NCBI GenBank assembly: GCA_012270065.1
Contig: JAAXJB010000003.1
Location: 239,782-303,781 of the forward strand
DNA: 64,000 bases
Reading direction: 5' to 3'
DNA from: Rubripirellula sp.
GTDB lineage: Bacteria; Planctomycetota; Planctomycetia; Pirellulales; Pirellulaceae
Below the pieces are notes generated by a model. That model saw nothing but the letters and a program-made list of their open reading frames with translations. It was not told where the DNA came from and did not search any database. Shown piece after piece: positions 1 to 10,267 of this stretch (positions are counted from its first letter, which is position 1; each line of letters starts with the position of its first letter). The translations under genes and the position numbers were made by a program.

Positions 1-45
1 GAAGCAACTCCCATGCCAATTCCAAACAACCGAAGCAATTGAAGA

Positions 46-768
46 ATGAAATTATTTGCTTGCATTTCTTCCCATCCGTTCTTGCTGGTTCCCCTCTTGC
101 TCGGCTTTGGTCCGATCACACCTGACGAGGCAAAATCAGCAGATCGAATCCTGAAACAGATCGAAGGCTGGCAAGTTTCGATTGACCCTGAGGTACTTTC
201 GGAAACCAATGGAAAGATTGGCAACGAAGCACTTAAGGCTCTCGCCAATCATTTGCAGAGGATCAAGTACATCGTCCCGGCGGAGCGGGTGAAGCAACTT
301 CAGACACTGCGCATCTGGGTCGATTGGGAGCACAAACTGGGCAACATGCAGTACCACCCGAGCCGAGGCTGGTTGGAAACGAATGGGCACGATCCCAATC
401 TGGCAAAGCATGTGCATGTGCCACGAGCGCAGCGACTGCTGTCAAGAAGCCAATGGGCCAAGCACCCTTACGTGATTCTCCACGAACTGGCACATGCCTA
501 TCACGACCAGATCCTTGGATTTGATAAACCAGAAGTCATTTCGGCTTTCAAAGCAGCTTCAGACGCAGGTCTTTACGAAAAAGTGTTGCTCTATACGGGG
601 CAGCGAGTGAAACACTATGCCTTGACGAATCACAAGGAATTTTTTGCGGAATCCACAGAAGCCTATTTTGGTGTCAACGACTTTTATCCTTTTGTGCGTG
701 CCGAATTGAGAGAGTATGATCCCCGAACGTTTCGTTTGATGGAGGACATATGGGGAAAAATCCGCTAG
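46..768 (+). CDS. Secreted zinc metallopeptidase-like protein (HExxH)
   Basis: The 240-residue protein starts with a hydrophobic stretch (about residues 8-22) that looks like a signal peptide, so it is probably exported. Residues 146-150 are HELAH, the zinc-binding and catalytic motif of gluzincin-type peptidases. A downstream segment NHKEFFAESTEAYFG (about 195-209) offers the Glu that would be the third zinc ligand. This arrangement resembles the lethal-factor-like and other small secreted metallopeptidase domains seen in bacteria. The substrate is unknown. The ATG at 46 is preceded by GAAGA. It stands alone, followed 100 bp later by a glycosyltransferase. I am confident of the metallopeptidase fold, not of the family name. 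Confidence 0.8.
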   Translation: MKLFACISSHPFLLVPLLLGFGPITPDEAKSADRILKQIEGWQVSIDPEVLSETNGKIGNEALKALANHLQRIKYIVPAERVKQLQTLRIWVDWEHKLGNMQYHPSRGWLETNGHDPNLAKHVHVPRAQRLLSRSQWAKHPYVILHELAHAYHDQILGFDKPEVISAFKAASDAGLYEKVLLYTGQRVKHYALTNHKEFFAESTEAYFGVNDFYPFVRAELREYDPRTFRLMEDIWGKIR

Positions 769-867
769 TTCGATCATCAGTATTCAAACCATCAGGGAAA
801 TCGCACTCGGCGGTCGCCCGTTATTTTCGGAAGTGATTTTCACCCCATCTCAGGCAGCACCTCGCTC

Positions 868-1974
868 ATGCAGATTGACTTTGTCATTACCGAGCTATTT
901 GTAGGTGGTGCCGAACGATGCCTGACGGAACTGGCATTGGGAATGGCAGATTCAGGTGACAAAGTACGTGTGTTCTCCATCGGCAGTCTGCCCAAGGATG
1001 AACAAAGTGGCCTTGTCAATCGCTTGCATGAGGCTGGTATCGAAATTGCGTCAGGAGAGGCCAAGACAACGCTTCAGGCGTTCACTGCGTACCGCCGTCT
1101 AAAAAAGTGGCTGACGAAATCCGAAGCTGACATTTGCCAGACCTTTCTCCATCATGCCAACGTACTCGGTACGTTGGCAGCAAAATCGGCAGGTCTCCGT
1201 AACCGCGTTGCTGGAATACGTGTTGCCGAATCAAGAACACTACGTTGCCAGCTTGAAAGATATGCCTTGAGATCAGCCCGGTCTGTCATTTGTGTCAGTA
1301 CCGCAGTCCAGGAATATGCGGCAAGCCAATTAGGATGCCCCCAGTCAAAGTTGATGGTCATCCCAAATGCGGTGGATGCATCGCACTTCATCAATGCTCC
1401 AGAATTCAGCTGGCCAAAAATTGGATGGCCGGAAGACTCAGTGGTCACACTTTTTGTGGGACGTCTGCATCAGCAGAAAGGCCTGGAACTATTACAAGCC
1501 GAAATCGATCGTTTGGCGCCCAGCAATTCCAATCGCCGCTTGCTTCTGGTGGGCGACGGACCACAAAGAGATGCTCTACAGGAGTGGGCAAGCCGATATG
1601 GACAGAACCGCGTTCAATTACTTGGTTGGCGTTCTGACATTGCCCCGCTGATGGCCAGTAGCCGACTCGTAATTTTACCAAGCCGCTACGAAGGAATGCC
1701 AAATGTCATTTTGGAGGCAATGGCCGCCGGCAAGCCGGTTGTCTGTAGCCGTATCGAAGGCAGTCGGGAATTGCTCCAGCATGACTGGGAAGAACAGACA
1801 TTTCCCATCGGCGACAGCAATCGCATGGCGATTCTTGCGAATCGGTATCTTGAAGACTCGTCCATCGCTCACGAGACAGGTGCGATCAACCAGAGGTTCA
1901 TCCAGAAACATCATGTCATTTCCGCAATGGTCAAAGAGTACCGCGACCACTACAGGACAATGCTGAAAACGTGA
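868..1974 (+). CDS. GT4-type glycosyltransferase
   Basis: The 368-residue protein has the two-domain GT-B layout of family 4 transferases. The N-terminal acceptor domain opens with a beta strand followed by a glycine-rich loop (FVGGAERC, near residues 11-18), and the C-terminal nucleotide-sugar domain contains FVGRLHQQKG (about 197-206), LLVGDGPQRD, and the E-x7-E segment EGMPNVILEAMAAGKPVV (about 275-292). It should transfer a sugar from a nucleotide donor to a cell-surface or polysaccharide acceptor in the cytoplasm. No other polysaccharide genes sit beside it, so its pathway cannot be told. The ATG at 868 has no clear Shine-Dalgarno sequence. Confidence 0.9.
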   Translation: MQIDFVITELFVGGAERCLTELALGMADSGDKVRVFSIGSLPKDEQSGLVNRLHEAGIEIASGEAKTTLQAFTAYRRLKKWLTKSEADICQTFLHHANVLGTLAAKSAGLRNRVAGIRVAESRTLRCQLERYALRSARSVICVSTAVQEYAASQLGCPQSKLMVIPNAVDASHFINAPEFSWPKIGWPEDSVVTLFVGRLHQQKGLELLQAEIDRLAPSNSNRRLLLVGDGPQRDALQEWASRYGQNRVQLLGWRSDIAPLMASSRLVILPSRYEGMPNVILEAMAAGKPVVCSRIEGSRELLQHDWEEQTFPIGDSNRMAILANRYLEDSSIAHETGAINQRFIQKHHVISAMVKEYRDHYRTMLKT

Positions 1975-2030
1975 TGATTTTCAACTCCGATACCAGACCT
2001 GACAGCCATTCGCAAACAAAACACTTCCCG

Positions 2031-2666
2031 TCACTCTCCATTTCGAATCGGGAGTGGAATGACTGTTGCCCGTTTCCCTTCGGCGGTGTTGGAAAGCTGA
2101 ATGCTGGAGTTCAGAATCCGGCTGCGAATCGATTCTGAATCTTGCGGATTTGGTTGGAGTGGCTGCAACTGATCCGCAACCGGTGGCTTCGTGTTCCCCT
2201 TGCGTGCTGCGTCGGCATCGCCAAGCGGTGCCACGATTACTGCCGTGTCCAATTCAAGGCTTTTCTGCCCCTCAGCGGCTTGATCTTCCCCATCGGCATC
2301 AATGCTCGGGGATGACGATGAAGGCGCGTCAGACTCAATCGCATCCTGAAGTTCCATCAGTTCATCAAGCATCATCGCATCACAACCATCATCACAGGAC
2401 ACTTCATCGCACCCGGCTTTGAATGGCATCATTGAATTCAGATGTCGCATGAGTGAATTCATGCTTCTCTTGAAGAGGTTCCCATCTGGTTTCCCGGCAC
2501 AAGCACATTTTTCGCAGGTGCAATTCGAGATCGCATGCGAGGTGTGATTTACAGTGCGCAATGAGAACCAGTCCATGGCCTCTGCCTTGCCTTCAGTTTG
2601 CAGGCCAAACCCGCAAACCAGGGCAAATATCACCAGACTGGATGAGAAAACTCGCGGTAAATTCAT
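2031..2666 (-). CDS. Secreted cysteine-rich protein of unknown function
   Basis: The reading frame is open further upstream, but the ATG at 2666 begins a good signal peptide (MNLPRVF followed by a hydrophobic core, Ala-rich cleavage region near residue 30), so I choose it; the product is about 211 residues. The mature part has two cysteine clusters: C49, C51, C54, C56 and C86, C91, C95, with acidic residues between. The rest is Ser/Asp/Gln-rich and looks disordered, ending in a Ser-rich tail. The clusters could bind metal or form disulfides. I recognise no family. It is divergent from aconitase, separated by about 225 bp. Confidence 0.6.
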   Translation of the reverse strand: MNLPRVFSSSLVIFALVCGFGLQTEGKAEAMDWFSLRTVNHTSHAISNCTCEKCACAGKPDGNLFKRSMNSLMRHLNSMMPFKAGCDEVSCDDGCDAMMLDELMELQDAIESDAPSSSSPSIDADGEDQAAEGQKSLELDTAVIVAPLGDADAARKGNTKPPVADQLQPLQPNPQDSESIRSRILNSSIQLSNTAEGKRATVIPLPIRNGE

Positions 2667-2891
2667 CAGATCATGCTCTTTCGGGGCAGGGAAATTTGCG
2701 GCCAATCGGTGGGTCTGCATCGTTATCGTCACGGAATAATCAGAATGACCATAAGAATCGCGATAGTCGGCAAACTCTTCCCAGACCCCCCAGCATGGCG
2801 ATCTCACCACAGGAGACAGTCGATATGCACCCCGTTACACTGACTCCCGGCACAACAGTCATTCAGCATCTATCACGTAGAGAGCAGTACC

Positions 2892-5597
2892 GTGACTTAC
2901 GATCCCTTCGGCGCCCGCGACCAGTTCGACACCGGAAACGGCAGCGCGACCCTTTATCGTCTCAGCAAACTGGAAGAAGCAGGCCTGGGGGAGATCAGCC
3001 GACTTCCATTCTCCATCCGCATCCTGCTTGAGGCTGTCTTACGGAATTGTGATGGTTTTCTGGTCACGGAAGAAGACGTCAGGAACCTGGCAGGCTGGAA
3101 TGCATCTGCTCCCGCAAAGCAGGAAGTTCCGTTCAAGCCGTATCGCGTTGTCCTGCAGGATTTCACAGGAGTGCCTGCAGTTGTTGATCTGGCTGCCATG
3201 CGTTCTGCCATGAAGCGGATCGGCGGGGACCCTGAAAAAATCAATCCACTCATACCTGTCGATCTCGTCGTGGATCACTCCGTCCAAGTCGATTTTTTCG
3301 GTAGCGACGGTGCTCTCCGAAAAAACGTCGATATCGAGTTTGAGCGAAACAAGGAACGATATGAATTTCTGAAGTGGGGACAGCAGGCCTTTGACAACTT
3401 CGGTGTTATTCCACCCAATGTTGGCATCGTTCATCAAGTCAACCTGGAACATCTCGCGCGTGTTGTCGCGTTGAAAGAAACCGAAGATGGTCTGGTCGCC
3501 CAACCGGATACTCTGGTTGGCACCGATAGTCATACAACCATGATCAATGGTTTGGGAGTTCTGGGTTGGGGAGTTGGCGGTATCGAAGCAGAAGCCAACA
3601 TGCTTGGCCAACCACTTTATATGTTGATGCCCGAGGTCATTGGTTTCGAACTGACCGGGACTCTTCCCGCCGGTGCAACAGCGACCGACATGGTGCTTCG
3701 TGTTGTCGAAGTTCTGCGTGCGGAGGGGGTCGTTGGAAAGTTTGTGGAGTTTTACGGAGATGGTACCAATCATATGAGCGTCGCGGATCGCGCGACAATC
3801 GCCAACATGGCCCCAGAATACGGTGCCACCATGGGTTTTTTTCCGGTTGACCAAAGGACGATCGATTATCTTCGTCAAACCGGCCGTGATTCCAAACACG
3901 TGGAACTGGTCGAACGTTACACCAAAACGCAGGGTCTATTCCGGACGCAAGACGGCCCGGATCTTGAATACACAAAGAAACTGTCCTTGGACTTGAGCAC
4001 GATTGTGCCAAGTCTGGCGGGCCCGAAACGTCCACAGGACCGGATTGCATTGAACGACATGAAACAGTCGTTTCGCAATTCCCTGACCGCTCCCATTGCA
4101 CAAAACGGATTCGGACTCGAAGCCGATGCACTTGCTCAAGAAGTCATGGTCGATGGCAATGACCACAACAGCGCAATAGCACATGGCGCAGTTGTGATAG
4201 CAGCGATCACGTCATGTACGAATACCAGTAATCCGTCGGTGATGATTGGCGCCGGGCTACTTGCCAAAAAAGCCGTTGCTCGCGGGCTGTCAGTAGCTGC
4301 TCATGTCAAAACAAGCTTGGCGCCCGGATCCCGGGTAGTCACCGACTATCTTGAGAAGGCAGATTTGATTGACCCACTGAAACAGTTGGGTTTCCACACC
4401 GTTGGCTATGGATGCACAACATGCATCGGAAACAGTGGTCCCCTGCCACCGCCAGTGGCCGATGCAATTCGCAAAGGTGATCTGGTCGCTTCTGCTGTGC
4501 TGAGCGGCAACAGGAATTTCGAGGGGCGTGTGAACCCACTTACGAAAGCCAATTATCTTGCCAGCCCCCCCTTGGTCGTCGCCTACGCAATCGCAGGCAC
4601 AACCGACATCGACCTGACTTCCGAGCCGATTGGCAGGGACAGTGATGGAAATGATGTGTATCTCACGGAACTCTGGCCAACCCCCAGTGAAATCAGCGAA
4701 ACCGTCTCTGCATCGATTGAACCCGAGATGTTCACGAGTGAGTATGAAGCCGCCGTGCGTGGTAATCAGTTGTGGAACGAAATTGATGCTGCCGGTGGAG
4801 CTCTTTACCCGTGGAACGAATCCAGTACTTACATCCAGCACCCACCATTCCTCGACTGCGTCACCGGAGATGCGTCACCAGATATCCAACCAATTCACAA
4901 GGCGCGTGTTCTTGCACTGTTGGGCGATTCGGTCACAACAGATCACATTTCACCTGCTGGCGCGATCGCATCAGATGGTCCAGCAGGCAGGTATCTCCAA
5001 GAAAATGGAGTTCAAATTAAAAACTTCAATAGCTTCGGATCTCGTCGCGGAAATGACCGTGTCATGGTGCGAGGGACGTTTGCCAACATCCGCATTCGAA
5101 ACCAGCTCGCACCAGGAACCGAGGGTGGGATCACCCGACATATGCCCGATGGCGAAATCATGAGCATTTACGATGCCTCCATGAAATATCAATCCGATGG
5201 TATCCCACTCGTCGTGCTTGCAGGCTCCGAATACGGGACCGGTAGCAGCCGTGACTGGGCAGCAAAGGGCACCATGCTGCTGGGTGTAAAAGCGGTCATC
5301 GCTGCAAGCTACGAACGGATTCATCGCAGCAATCTTGTGGGGATGGGTGTCTTACCACTCGAATTTGCAGACGCTACCAGCTGGCAGTCTCTGGGACTTA
5401 CAGGATGCGAGTCCATCGACATCCCTGAACTCTCCAACAAGCTGCAACCAAGATCAACGATCACGGTAATAGCAACTGCCGATGACGGCTCCGTCAAGAG
5501 TTTCCCATGTAACGTCCGAATCGATACACCGGTTGAGATGCAGTATTACCGAAACGGTGGTATCCTGCCGACTGTTCTGCGTAACCTGTCGGAATAG
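2892..5597 (+). CDS. acnA: Aconitate hydratase A
   Basis: This 901-residue enzyme interconverts citrate and isocitrate in the TCA cycle, in the cytoplasm. It has the length and layout of the AcnA/IRP1 type. The three cysteines that hold the [4Fe-4S] cluster are at 442 (TSCTNTSNP) and at 508 and 511 ([11 protein letters not shown]). The C-terminal swivel domain carries [16 protein letters not shown] and [14 protein letters not shown], which supply substrate-binding Ser and Arg. The start is a GTG at 2892, fitting the usual AcnA N-terminus (DPFGAR, then a stretch on folding of the first domain). It is monocistronic or joined with the small parvulin 60 bp downstream. Confidence 0.97.
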   Translation: MTYDPFGARDQFDTGNGSATLYRLSKLEEAGLGEISRLPFSIRILLEAVLRNCDGFLVTEEDVRNLAGWNASAPAKQEVPFKPYRVVLQDFTGVPAVVDLAAMRSAMKRIGGDPEKINPLIPVDLVVDHSVQVDFFGSDGALRKNVDIEFERNKERYEFLKWGQQAFDNFGVIPPNVGIVHQVNLEHLARVVALKETEDGLVAQPDTLVGTDSHTTMINGLGVLGWGVGGIEAEANMLGQPLYMLMPEVIGFELTGTLPAGATATDMVLRVVEVLRAEGVVGKFVEFYGDGTNHMSVADRATIANMAPEYGATMGFFPVDQRTIDYLRQTGRDSKHVELVERYTKTQGLFRTQDGPDLEYTKKLSLDLSTIVPSLAGPKRPQDRIALNDMKQSFRNSLTAPIAQNGFGLEADALAQEVMVDGNDHNSAIAHGAVVIAAITSCTNTSNPSVMIGAGLLAKKAVARGLSVAAHVKTSLAPGSRVVTDYLEKADLIDPLKQLGFHTVGYGCTTCIGNSGPLPPPVADAIRKGDLVASAVLSGNRNFEGRVNPLTKANYLASPPLVVAYAIAGTTDIDLTSEPIGRDSDGNDVYLTELWPTPSEISETVSASIEPEMFTSEYEAAVRGNQLWNEIDAAGGALYPWNESSTYIQHPPFLDCVTGDASPDIQPIHKARVLALLGDSVTTDHISPAGAIASDGPAGRYLQENGVQIKNFNSFGSRRGNDRVMVRGTFANIRIRNQLAPGTEGGITRHMPDGEIMSIYDASMKYQSDGIPLVVLAGSEYGTGSSRDWAAKGTMLLGVKAVIAASYERIHRSNLVGMGVLPLEFADATSWQSLGLTGCESIDIPELSNKLQPRSTITVIATADDGSVKSFPCNVRIDTPVEMQYYRNGGILPTVLRNLSE

Positions 5598-5657
5598 TCA
5601 CCACCTCGGTGATGCACCTATTGTTCAAACTCTTTCCTTTTAAACTGTGAGAAAATC

Positions 5658-5939
5658 ATGCCGAGCGCTAGTGCCCGTCACATCCTTGTCGACTCAGAAG
5701 AAAAATGCAACGAACTGAAAGCTTTGATTGCCGGAGGTGAAGACTTTGCCGCCCTTGCTGCTGAACACTCTTCCTGTCCTTCGGGCAGAAACGGCGGAGC
5801 ATTGGGGACATTTTCCCCCGGTCAAATGGTTCCTGAATTTGATCAAGCAGTTTTTGGTGGCGAAGTTGGTGTCGTACAGGGCCCCGTTAAAACCCAATTT
5901 GGATATCACCTGCTCGAAGTCACCGAGTTGAACGAATAG
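5658..5939 (+). CDS. Small parvulin-type peptidylprolyl isomerase (PpiC/Pin1 fold)
   Basis: This 93-residue protein is a single parvulin domain with no signal peptide, the same length as E. coli PpiC. Diagnostic pieces are ARHILVDSEEKC at the N-terminus, FAALAAEHSSCPSG, GGALGTFSPGQMVPEFDQAVF and the C-terminal TQFGYHLLEV. It should catalyse cis-trans isomerisation of X-Pro bonds in the cytoplasm. ATG at 5658 follows TGAGAA. It lies 60 bp after aconitase and may be cotranscribed; a hairpin terminator follows at about 6059-6084. Confidence 0.95.
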   Translation: MPSASARHILVDSEEKCNELKALIAGGEDFAALAAEHSSCPSGRNGGALGTFSPGQMVPEFDQAVFGGEVGVVQGPVKTQFGYHLLEVTELNE

Positions 5940-6058
5940 AACCACCGTTCAACATTCCACCACAGAGACACAGGCCATGGCCCCGTCGTCACACGACTCC
6001 ATCGCTGAGAAGTGTGTTACGGCGAGCCGACCAGCCTAGCGCCTCGCAATATCTGCAA

Positions 6059-6084
6059 AGGGGCAGTTTTCACTGCCCTTGTTT
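6059..6084. terminator. Intrinsic terminator between convergent genes
   Basis: GGGCAGT (6061-6067), loop TTTC, ACTGCCC (6072-6078), then TTGTTT. It follows the parvulin gene and lies just beyond the stop of the convergent isomerase gene, so it could serve both. Confidence 0.65.
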
Positions 6085-6097
6085 GGGGTGGACTTTT

Positions 6098-7057
6098 TTA
6101 AGAAAAAGCTTTGCGAAGCATCGCCAGGCTTTTTGGAATTGCGGTTTCGTGCTTTTCCTTGCCCTCAAATTCGAGGGATATATAACCCCGGTAATTTACG
6201 CCTCGCAGAATCTCTGCGACACGATCATAGTCAATGTCCAGCGTGTACCAGGTACCTCCACCAAAGTAGGTTTTTGCCTGTACGAAAACTGCCTCGGGCG
6301 CCAATTCAGCATATTGTTGATATTGATTATCGAGAAAATTACCTGTGTCGAGAGTGGCTCGCAACCAAGGCGAATTGACTGCGTTGATCACTCTCAGCAC
6401 ACCTGCTGCTGTCCGTCCCAGCCCCCAATGATTCTCGAGTCCAAGAACAACGCCACATTTTTCTGCTGCTGCAAGACACTTCTGTAAACCATCCTCGACC
6501 CATTCGAATCCCTCATCATCGGTATACCCCTCCAGTCGAGGCTCAATTCCTTTATTGGCCATCAACTCGTCAAAGTTTTTCGAAGTTCCCCACCGGCCTG
6601 TATTCACTCGAATCGTTGGTATGCCGAGGGCGTAGGCCAATTCAATGCACTTGATCGTGTGCTCAACATTCTTTTGCCTCACATCCGGGTCAGGACTGAC
6701 AAAGGACTGATGAGTTGAGAATCCACAAAGATCCAGACCGTTCCGAAATGCTCGTTGCTTGATCCGCTGCAATGCGCCGTTGGACTGATCCTGCATCTGC
6801 ACATGCAAGATTTCGACACCATCGAAGCCGGCGTCCGCAGCAAGATCAATGCACTCTTCAATCCCGAGCTTACTGTCATCGCGGTATCGCCAATACGAGT
6901 AAGTTGAGACCGCTATAAAATTCGGCCGTATTGGTGTTTCTTTGTCCCGTGCTGGTTTCGGTTCCTGCCCTGCAAGTGGGCTGGCAGAGATCGCAGCGGT
7001 CGCAGCTCCAGCCACTCCGGCGACAAAAGTACGGCGGTCAATTCCAGAAGTCATCAT
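6098..7057 (-). CDS. Tat-exported sugar phosphate isomerase/epimerase-like TIM barrel protein
   Basis: The product (319 residues from the ATG at 7057) belongs to the xylose isomerase-like/AP endonuclease 2 TIM-barrel superfamily. Evidence: FDGVEILHVQ on an early strand, LCGFSTHQSFV, RVNTGRWG, a metal-ligand-like LGLENHWGLG, LDTGNF and a final strand YISLEFEG. The N-terminus contains a twin-arginine signal (DRRTFVAG followed by an Ala-rich core), so it is exported folded, as is common for planctomycete members. I choose the ATG at 7057 because GGAG sits seven bases upstream; an in-frame start at 7087 exists but would put ten residues before the Tat motif. The substrate is unknown. Confidence 0.88.
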   Translation of the reverse strand: MMTSGIDRRTFVAGVAGAATAAISASPLAGQEPKPARDKETPIRPNFIAVSTYSYWRYRDDSKLGIEECIDLAADAGFDGVEILHVQMQDQSNGALQRIKQRAFRNGLDLCGFSTHQSFVSPDPDVRQKNVEHTIKCIELAYALGIPTIRVNTGRWGTSKNFDELMANKGIEPRLEGYTDDEGFEWVEDGLQKCLAAAEKCGVVLGLENHWGLGRTAAGVLRVINAVNSPWLRATLDTGNFLDNQYQQYAELAPEAVFVQAKTYFGGGTWYTLDIDYDRVAEILRGVNYRGYISLEFEGKEKHETAIPKSLAMLRKAFS

Positions 7058-7443
7058 AAAAACTCCAAAGGCTTGCGGAGCTGACAATATAACGATCTGA
7101 AAATCCCCTGCACAAGCTCATGCCGGATGGGCCATGGGCTGAATCACACTTCGCTCAATTCCCATGAGCGACTGATGGAAAGCCGCCGTACTTCAAACTC
7201 GCAGAGTGGCATGGGGGGGGTGCGGCAGATCGATCACGGTTCATGAAACAGGACAGCTGGAAGAACGGCATACTCGAACCACCCGCCATGCCCAACCGAG
7301 TCCAGTTATCAATTCCTGCAAGTCAATTCCCGCCGACCCGAGAATCACTGCCATCTTCCATGAAATTCAGCAACGCTTTTCATCATCAGACAAGCAAATG
7401 CCCATCCGGATAACGATGGACAGGCAAATACTCTTCTATGACT
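7058..7443. other. Intergenic region without a recognised gene
   Basis: About 386 bp upstream of the isomerase and downstream of cysI, both on the minus strand. I see a run of eight G at 7213-7220 and a weak hairpin CCATC/GATGG (7402-7406/7415-7419) some 25 bp beyond the cysI stop that might help end its transcript. No coding signal persuades me. Confidence 0.5.
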
Positions 7444-9153
7444 TCAAACTTTCGGAGCATTTGCGGCGAGTACAGCAAGGTCGTCTTTGCCGACCCTTGT
7501 ACAAAACGTGCCCAACGACTCACCCTCTTCACGATTGGCTTTGAACGCAGCAAAGATGGCAATCAATTCGTCCACAACCACATCATCCGGAACCAGATCC
7601 TTGTAAATGTAGGCAAGCCGATTCCCCAGCCATCCACCGCCAGCATACAACGTGTACTTGTCCTTGGCTTTCCCAACCAGAGCGAGGTCGGCGTTGTAGG
7701 GTCGCGCACAGCCGTTAGGGCACCCAGTCATTCGGATCGTGAACCGTTCTTTATCCAAGCCCAACTTGGCAAGAGGTGCCTCCAATCCGTCAATGATGCT
7801 TGGAAGCCGTCGTTCACTTTCCGTGATGGCAAGCCCGCACGTCGGCAAGGCAACACATGACATCGACCATCGGCGCACCGTGCTGGTTTCCTCGGTAGTC
7901 GGCACGTGATGCTGCTTGACCAGATCAATCAGTTTTTCCCGGTCCCCCTCATCGATATCAGTGAAGATCACACTTTGATGTCCGGTCATCCGCAGTTCGG
8001 TCTTGAACTCCCGGCAGATTGCCCGAAGGGTTGCCTTCAGTTGCCGCTCATCGTTGTCATAAAGCCGACCATTTTCAATATTCAGACCATAAGACCATTT
8101 GCCGTCGCCCTGTTCCTGCCAGCCCATGTGATCATCGAATCCATGAACATCATCTTCAGTACAGTCAGCTAGTGACTGACCATAGTACTTCTCAACCTCT
8201 GCTCGGAACTTTTCGATTCCCCAATCATTGATCAAATACTTCATGCGAGCTGTTTTGCGATCCTGGCGGTTCCCATGATCGCGTTGGACTTTGAGAATCG
8301 CCTGCGAAACGCCCACTGCCTGGTCAGGTGTGATGAACGCCAGACGCTTCGCGAGCGCGGGAAACGTCTTCTTTGCCGAAGGGGTTGTTCCCATACCTCC
8401 GCCGACCAGCACGTTGTAACCGATGATGGCACCATCCCGGACAACCGCCAGAAAACCAAGATCCTGTGTGTAAATATCGATACAGTTGTCTTCGGGTAAC
8501 GCGATGCCCATTTTGAATTTTCGGGGCAAATAGGTCGGCCCATACAAAGGTTCAACAACGCCACCACCTTCCAGGGTCTTCTCACCGGAATCAGGATCCG
8601 TCAGCCACAATTCATGGTAGGCAGGTGTCTGTGGTGCCAGAGCATCTGTCAATACATCGGTCAGCTTTTCCATGTCCTCATGAATGCTACCTGCTCGCTT
8701 GGCCGGACAGCACATGATGTTGCGATTGACATCTCCGCATGCAGCCAAGGTGGACAATGCGATTTCGTTGATGTAGGCAATCGTTTCCCGGAGGTCATCT
8801 TTGAGAATGCCGTGCAACTGGAGCGTTTGACGTGTGGTGATTTTGATGGTGGAGTTTCCAAGCCGCTCACAAAGATCAAGCATGGACAACATCTGGTCTG
8901 ACTGGATTCGTCCCCCAGGGATCCTCAGCCGTACCATCATTGAATAGGCTTTTCCCGCCCCTGTCTTTCTGGCCGTCAAGCGTGCATCACGGTCATCTTG
9001 CTGGTAGGTCCCATGGAACTTCAGAAGCTGTATATTGCTCTTGTCGAAGTGGTCGATTGAATCGGCGATCTCCTGGCCGATCGTTCCTTTCAAATAATCA
9101 CTGCCCTCTTTGATGGTTTCAACTGGACTCAATTTTGGCGCGTCGGTAGACAT
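7444..9153 (-). CDS. cysI: Assimilatory sulfite reductase hemoprotein (siroheme/4Fe-4S)
   Basis: This 569-residue protein matches the CysI hemoprotein in length and order of motifs. It reduces sulfite to sulfide by six electrons in sulfur assimilation. Near the N-terminus FHGTYQQDDRDARL and QTLQLHGILK are characteristic of CysI, with siroheme- and sulfite-binding Arg/Lys residues. The cluster/siroheme cysteines are near 432 and 438 (CVALPTC) and 477 and 481 (CPNGC). Nitrite reductases of the same superfamily are the main alternative, but the N-terminal motifs favour sulfite reductase. No flavoprotein partner (cysJ) is beside it, so its electron donor, NADPH-flavoprotein or ferredoxin, cannot be told. 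Confidence 0.92.
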   Translation of the reverse strand: MSTDAPKLSPVETIKEGSDYLKGTIGQEIADSIDHFDKSNIQLLKFHGTYQQDDRDARLTARKTGAGKAYSMMVRLRIPGGRIQSDQMLSMLDLCERLGNSTIKITTRQTLQLHGILKDDLRETIAYINEIALSTLAACGDVNRNIMCCPAKRAGSIHEDMEKLTDVLTDALAPQTPAYHELWLTDPDSGEKTLEGGGVVEPLYGPTYLPRKFKMGIALPEDNCIDIYTQDLGFLAVVRDGAIIGYNVLVGGGMGTTPSAKKTFPALAKRLAFITPDQAVGVSQAILKVQRDHGNRQDRKTARMKYLINDWGIEKFRAEVEKYYGQSLADCTEDDVHGFDDHMGWQEQGDGKWSYGLNIENGRLYDNDERQLKATLRAICREFKTELRMTGHQSVIFTDIDEGDREKLIDLVKQHHVPTTEETSTVRRWSMSCVALPTCGLAITESERRLPSIIDGLEAPLAKLGLDKERFTIRMTGCPNGCARPYNADLALVGKAKDKYTLYAGGGWLGNRLAYIYKDLVPDDVVVDELIAIFAAFKANREEGESLGTFCTRVGKDDLAVLAANAPKV

Positions 9154-9315
9154 CGGGGCTCAAATCCTGTGTGATTTCGTTTCACGGAGTGGCGATTTGC
9201 GTACTGCAAAATCCTTTACGCTGGATTTTCCGCAAACTTGGCGTTTTAGGCAACTATAGCGGCCAGCAGAAAATGCCACTATGGCGATCACTCAGTAAAC
9301 AGACAAAGAGAATCG

Positions 9316-10215
9316 ATGACTGCTGATCTACTTGATGGAAAACAGGTTGCGTCAGAAATCCGTGCCGAAGTCGCCGAACAAGTGCGGCAATTCGTCCATG
9401 ACGGCGGCCCGGTTCCGTGCCTGACTGCGGTGCTTGTTGGCGAAGATCCAGCCAGCCAGGTGTATGTACGAAATAAGAGTCGAGCCTGCCAAAAAGCGGG
9501 AATCGACGGCAGAACACTCCGGCTTGATGCTGAAACAACACAACAGGAACTACTGGACACAATCCAGAATTTGAACGAAGACCCCGAAGTTCACGGCATT
9601 CTTGTCCAGCTACCCCTGCCTGCAGACGGCAACGGTGGCAATGGATTCGATGAACGCGCCATCCTCGACACAGTCGCTCCCCTGAAAGATGTCGACGCAT
9701 TTTCTCCTGTCAATGTGGGACTGCTGATGCAAGGTCGCCCCCGTTTCCTACCGTGCACACCTCACGGGATCGTTCAACTCCTGCATCGTTCCAACCTCAG
9801 CGTGGAAGGAAAACACGTGGTGGTGGTCGGACGCAGCGATATCGTGGGCAAGCCGATGGCAATGATGCTGGCCCAACGGGACGGTTCGTGTGGTAACAAA
9901 ATCGCCAACGCAACGGTAACACTCGCACATAGCCGCACCGAGGACTTGAAAGCTGTCTGCCAGAGTGCCGACTGTTTGATCGCCGCCGTGGGCGTACCGG
10001 AGATGATACGGGGTGATATGATCCGCGAGGGGGCAATCGTGATCGATGTCGGCATCAACCGGGTCGGGGACAAACTGGTCGGCGATATCGCATTTGACGA
10101 GGCAAAGGAAATCGCATCCGCAATCACACCTGTCCCAGGGGGTGTTGGCCCGTTAACGATCGCCATGCTTCTGCACAACACGCTTCTCGCGGCAAAAATC
10201 CAAAATCAAACCTGA
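9316..10215 (+). CDS. folD: Bifunctional methylenetetrahydrofolate dehydrogenase/cyclohydrolase
   Basis: FolD (299 residues) oxidises methylene-H4F to methenyl-H4F with NADP and then hydrolyses it to formyl-H4F. Motifs: YVRNKSRACQKAGI (catalytic Lys in the YxxxK segment), VHGILVQLPLP, DVDAFSPVNVGLL, PCTPHGIVQLL, VVVGRSDIVGKPMAMML (nucleotide loop) and the C-terminal PVPGGVGPLTIAMLLHNTL. A small insertion (GNGGNGFDERAIL) after LPLP is unusual. It sits between the divergent cysI and the convergent galE and is probably monocistronic. It is of interest because H4MPT-type cofactor genes also occur in the window. Confidence 0.97.
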   Translation: MTADLLDGKQVASEIRAEVAEQVRQFVHDGGPVPCLTAVLVGEDPASQVYVRNKSRACQKAGIDGRTLRLDAETTQQELLDTIQNLNEDPEVHGILVQLPLPADGNGGNGFDERAILDTVAPLKDVDAFSPVNVGLLMQGRPRFLPCTPHGIVQLLHRSNLSVEGKHVVVVGRSDIVGKPMAMMLAQRDGSCGNKIANATVTLAHSRTEDLKAVCQSADCLIAAVGVPEMIRGDMIREGAIVIDVGINRVGDKLVGDIAFDEAKEIASAITPVPGGVGPLTIAMLLHNTLLAAKIQNQT

Positions 10216-10267
10216 AAGAGAATCGACTGAAAGTTCACGCGAGGATAAGAATTGACAGGTTCGCCGC

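Noticed and set aside
3039-3899. 286-residue open frame on the minus strand inside aconitase
   Set aside because: It is antisense to the strongly conserved aconitase frame and has no protein-like motifs.
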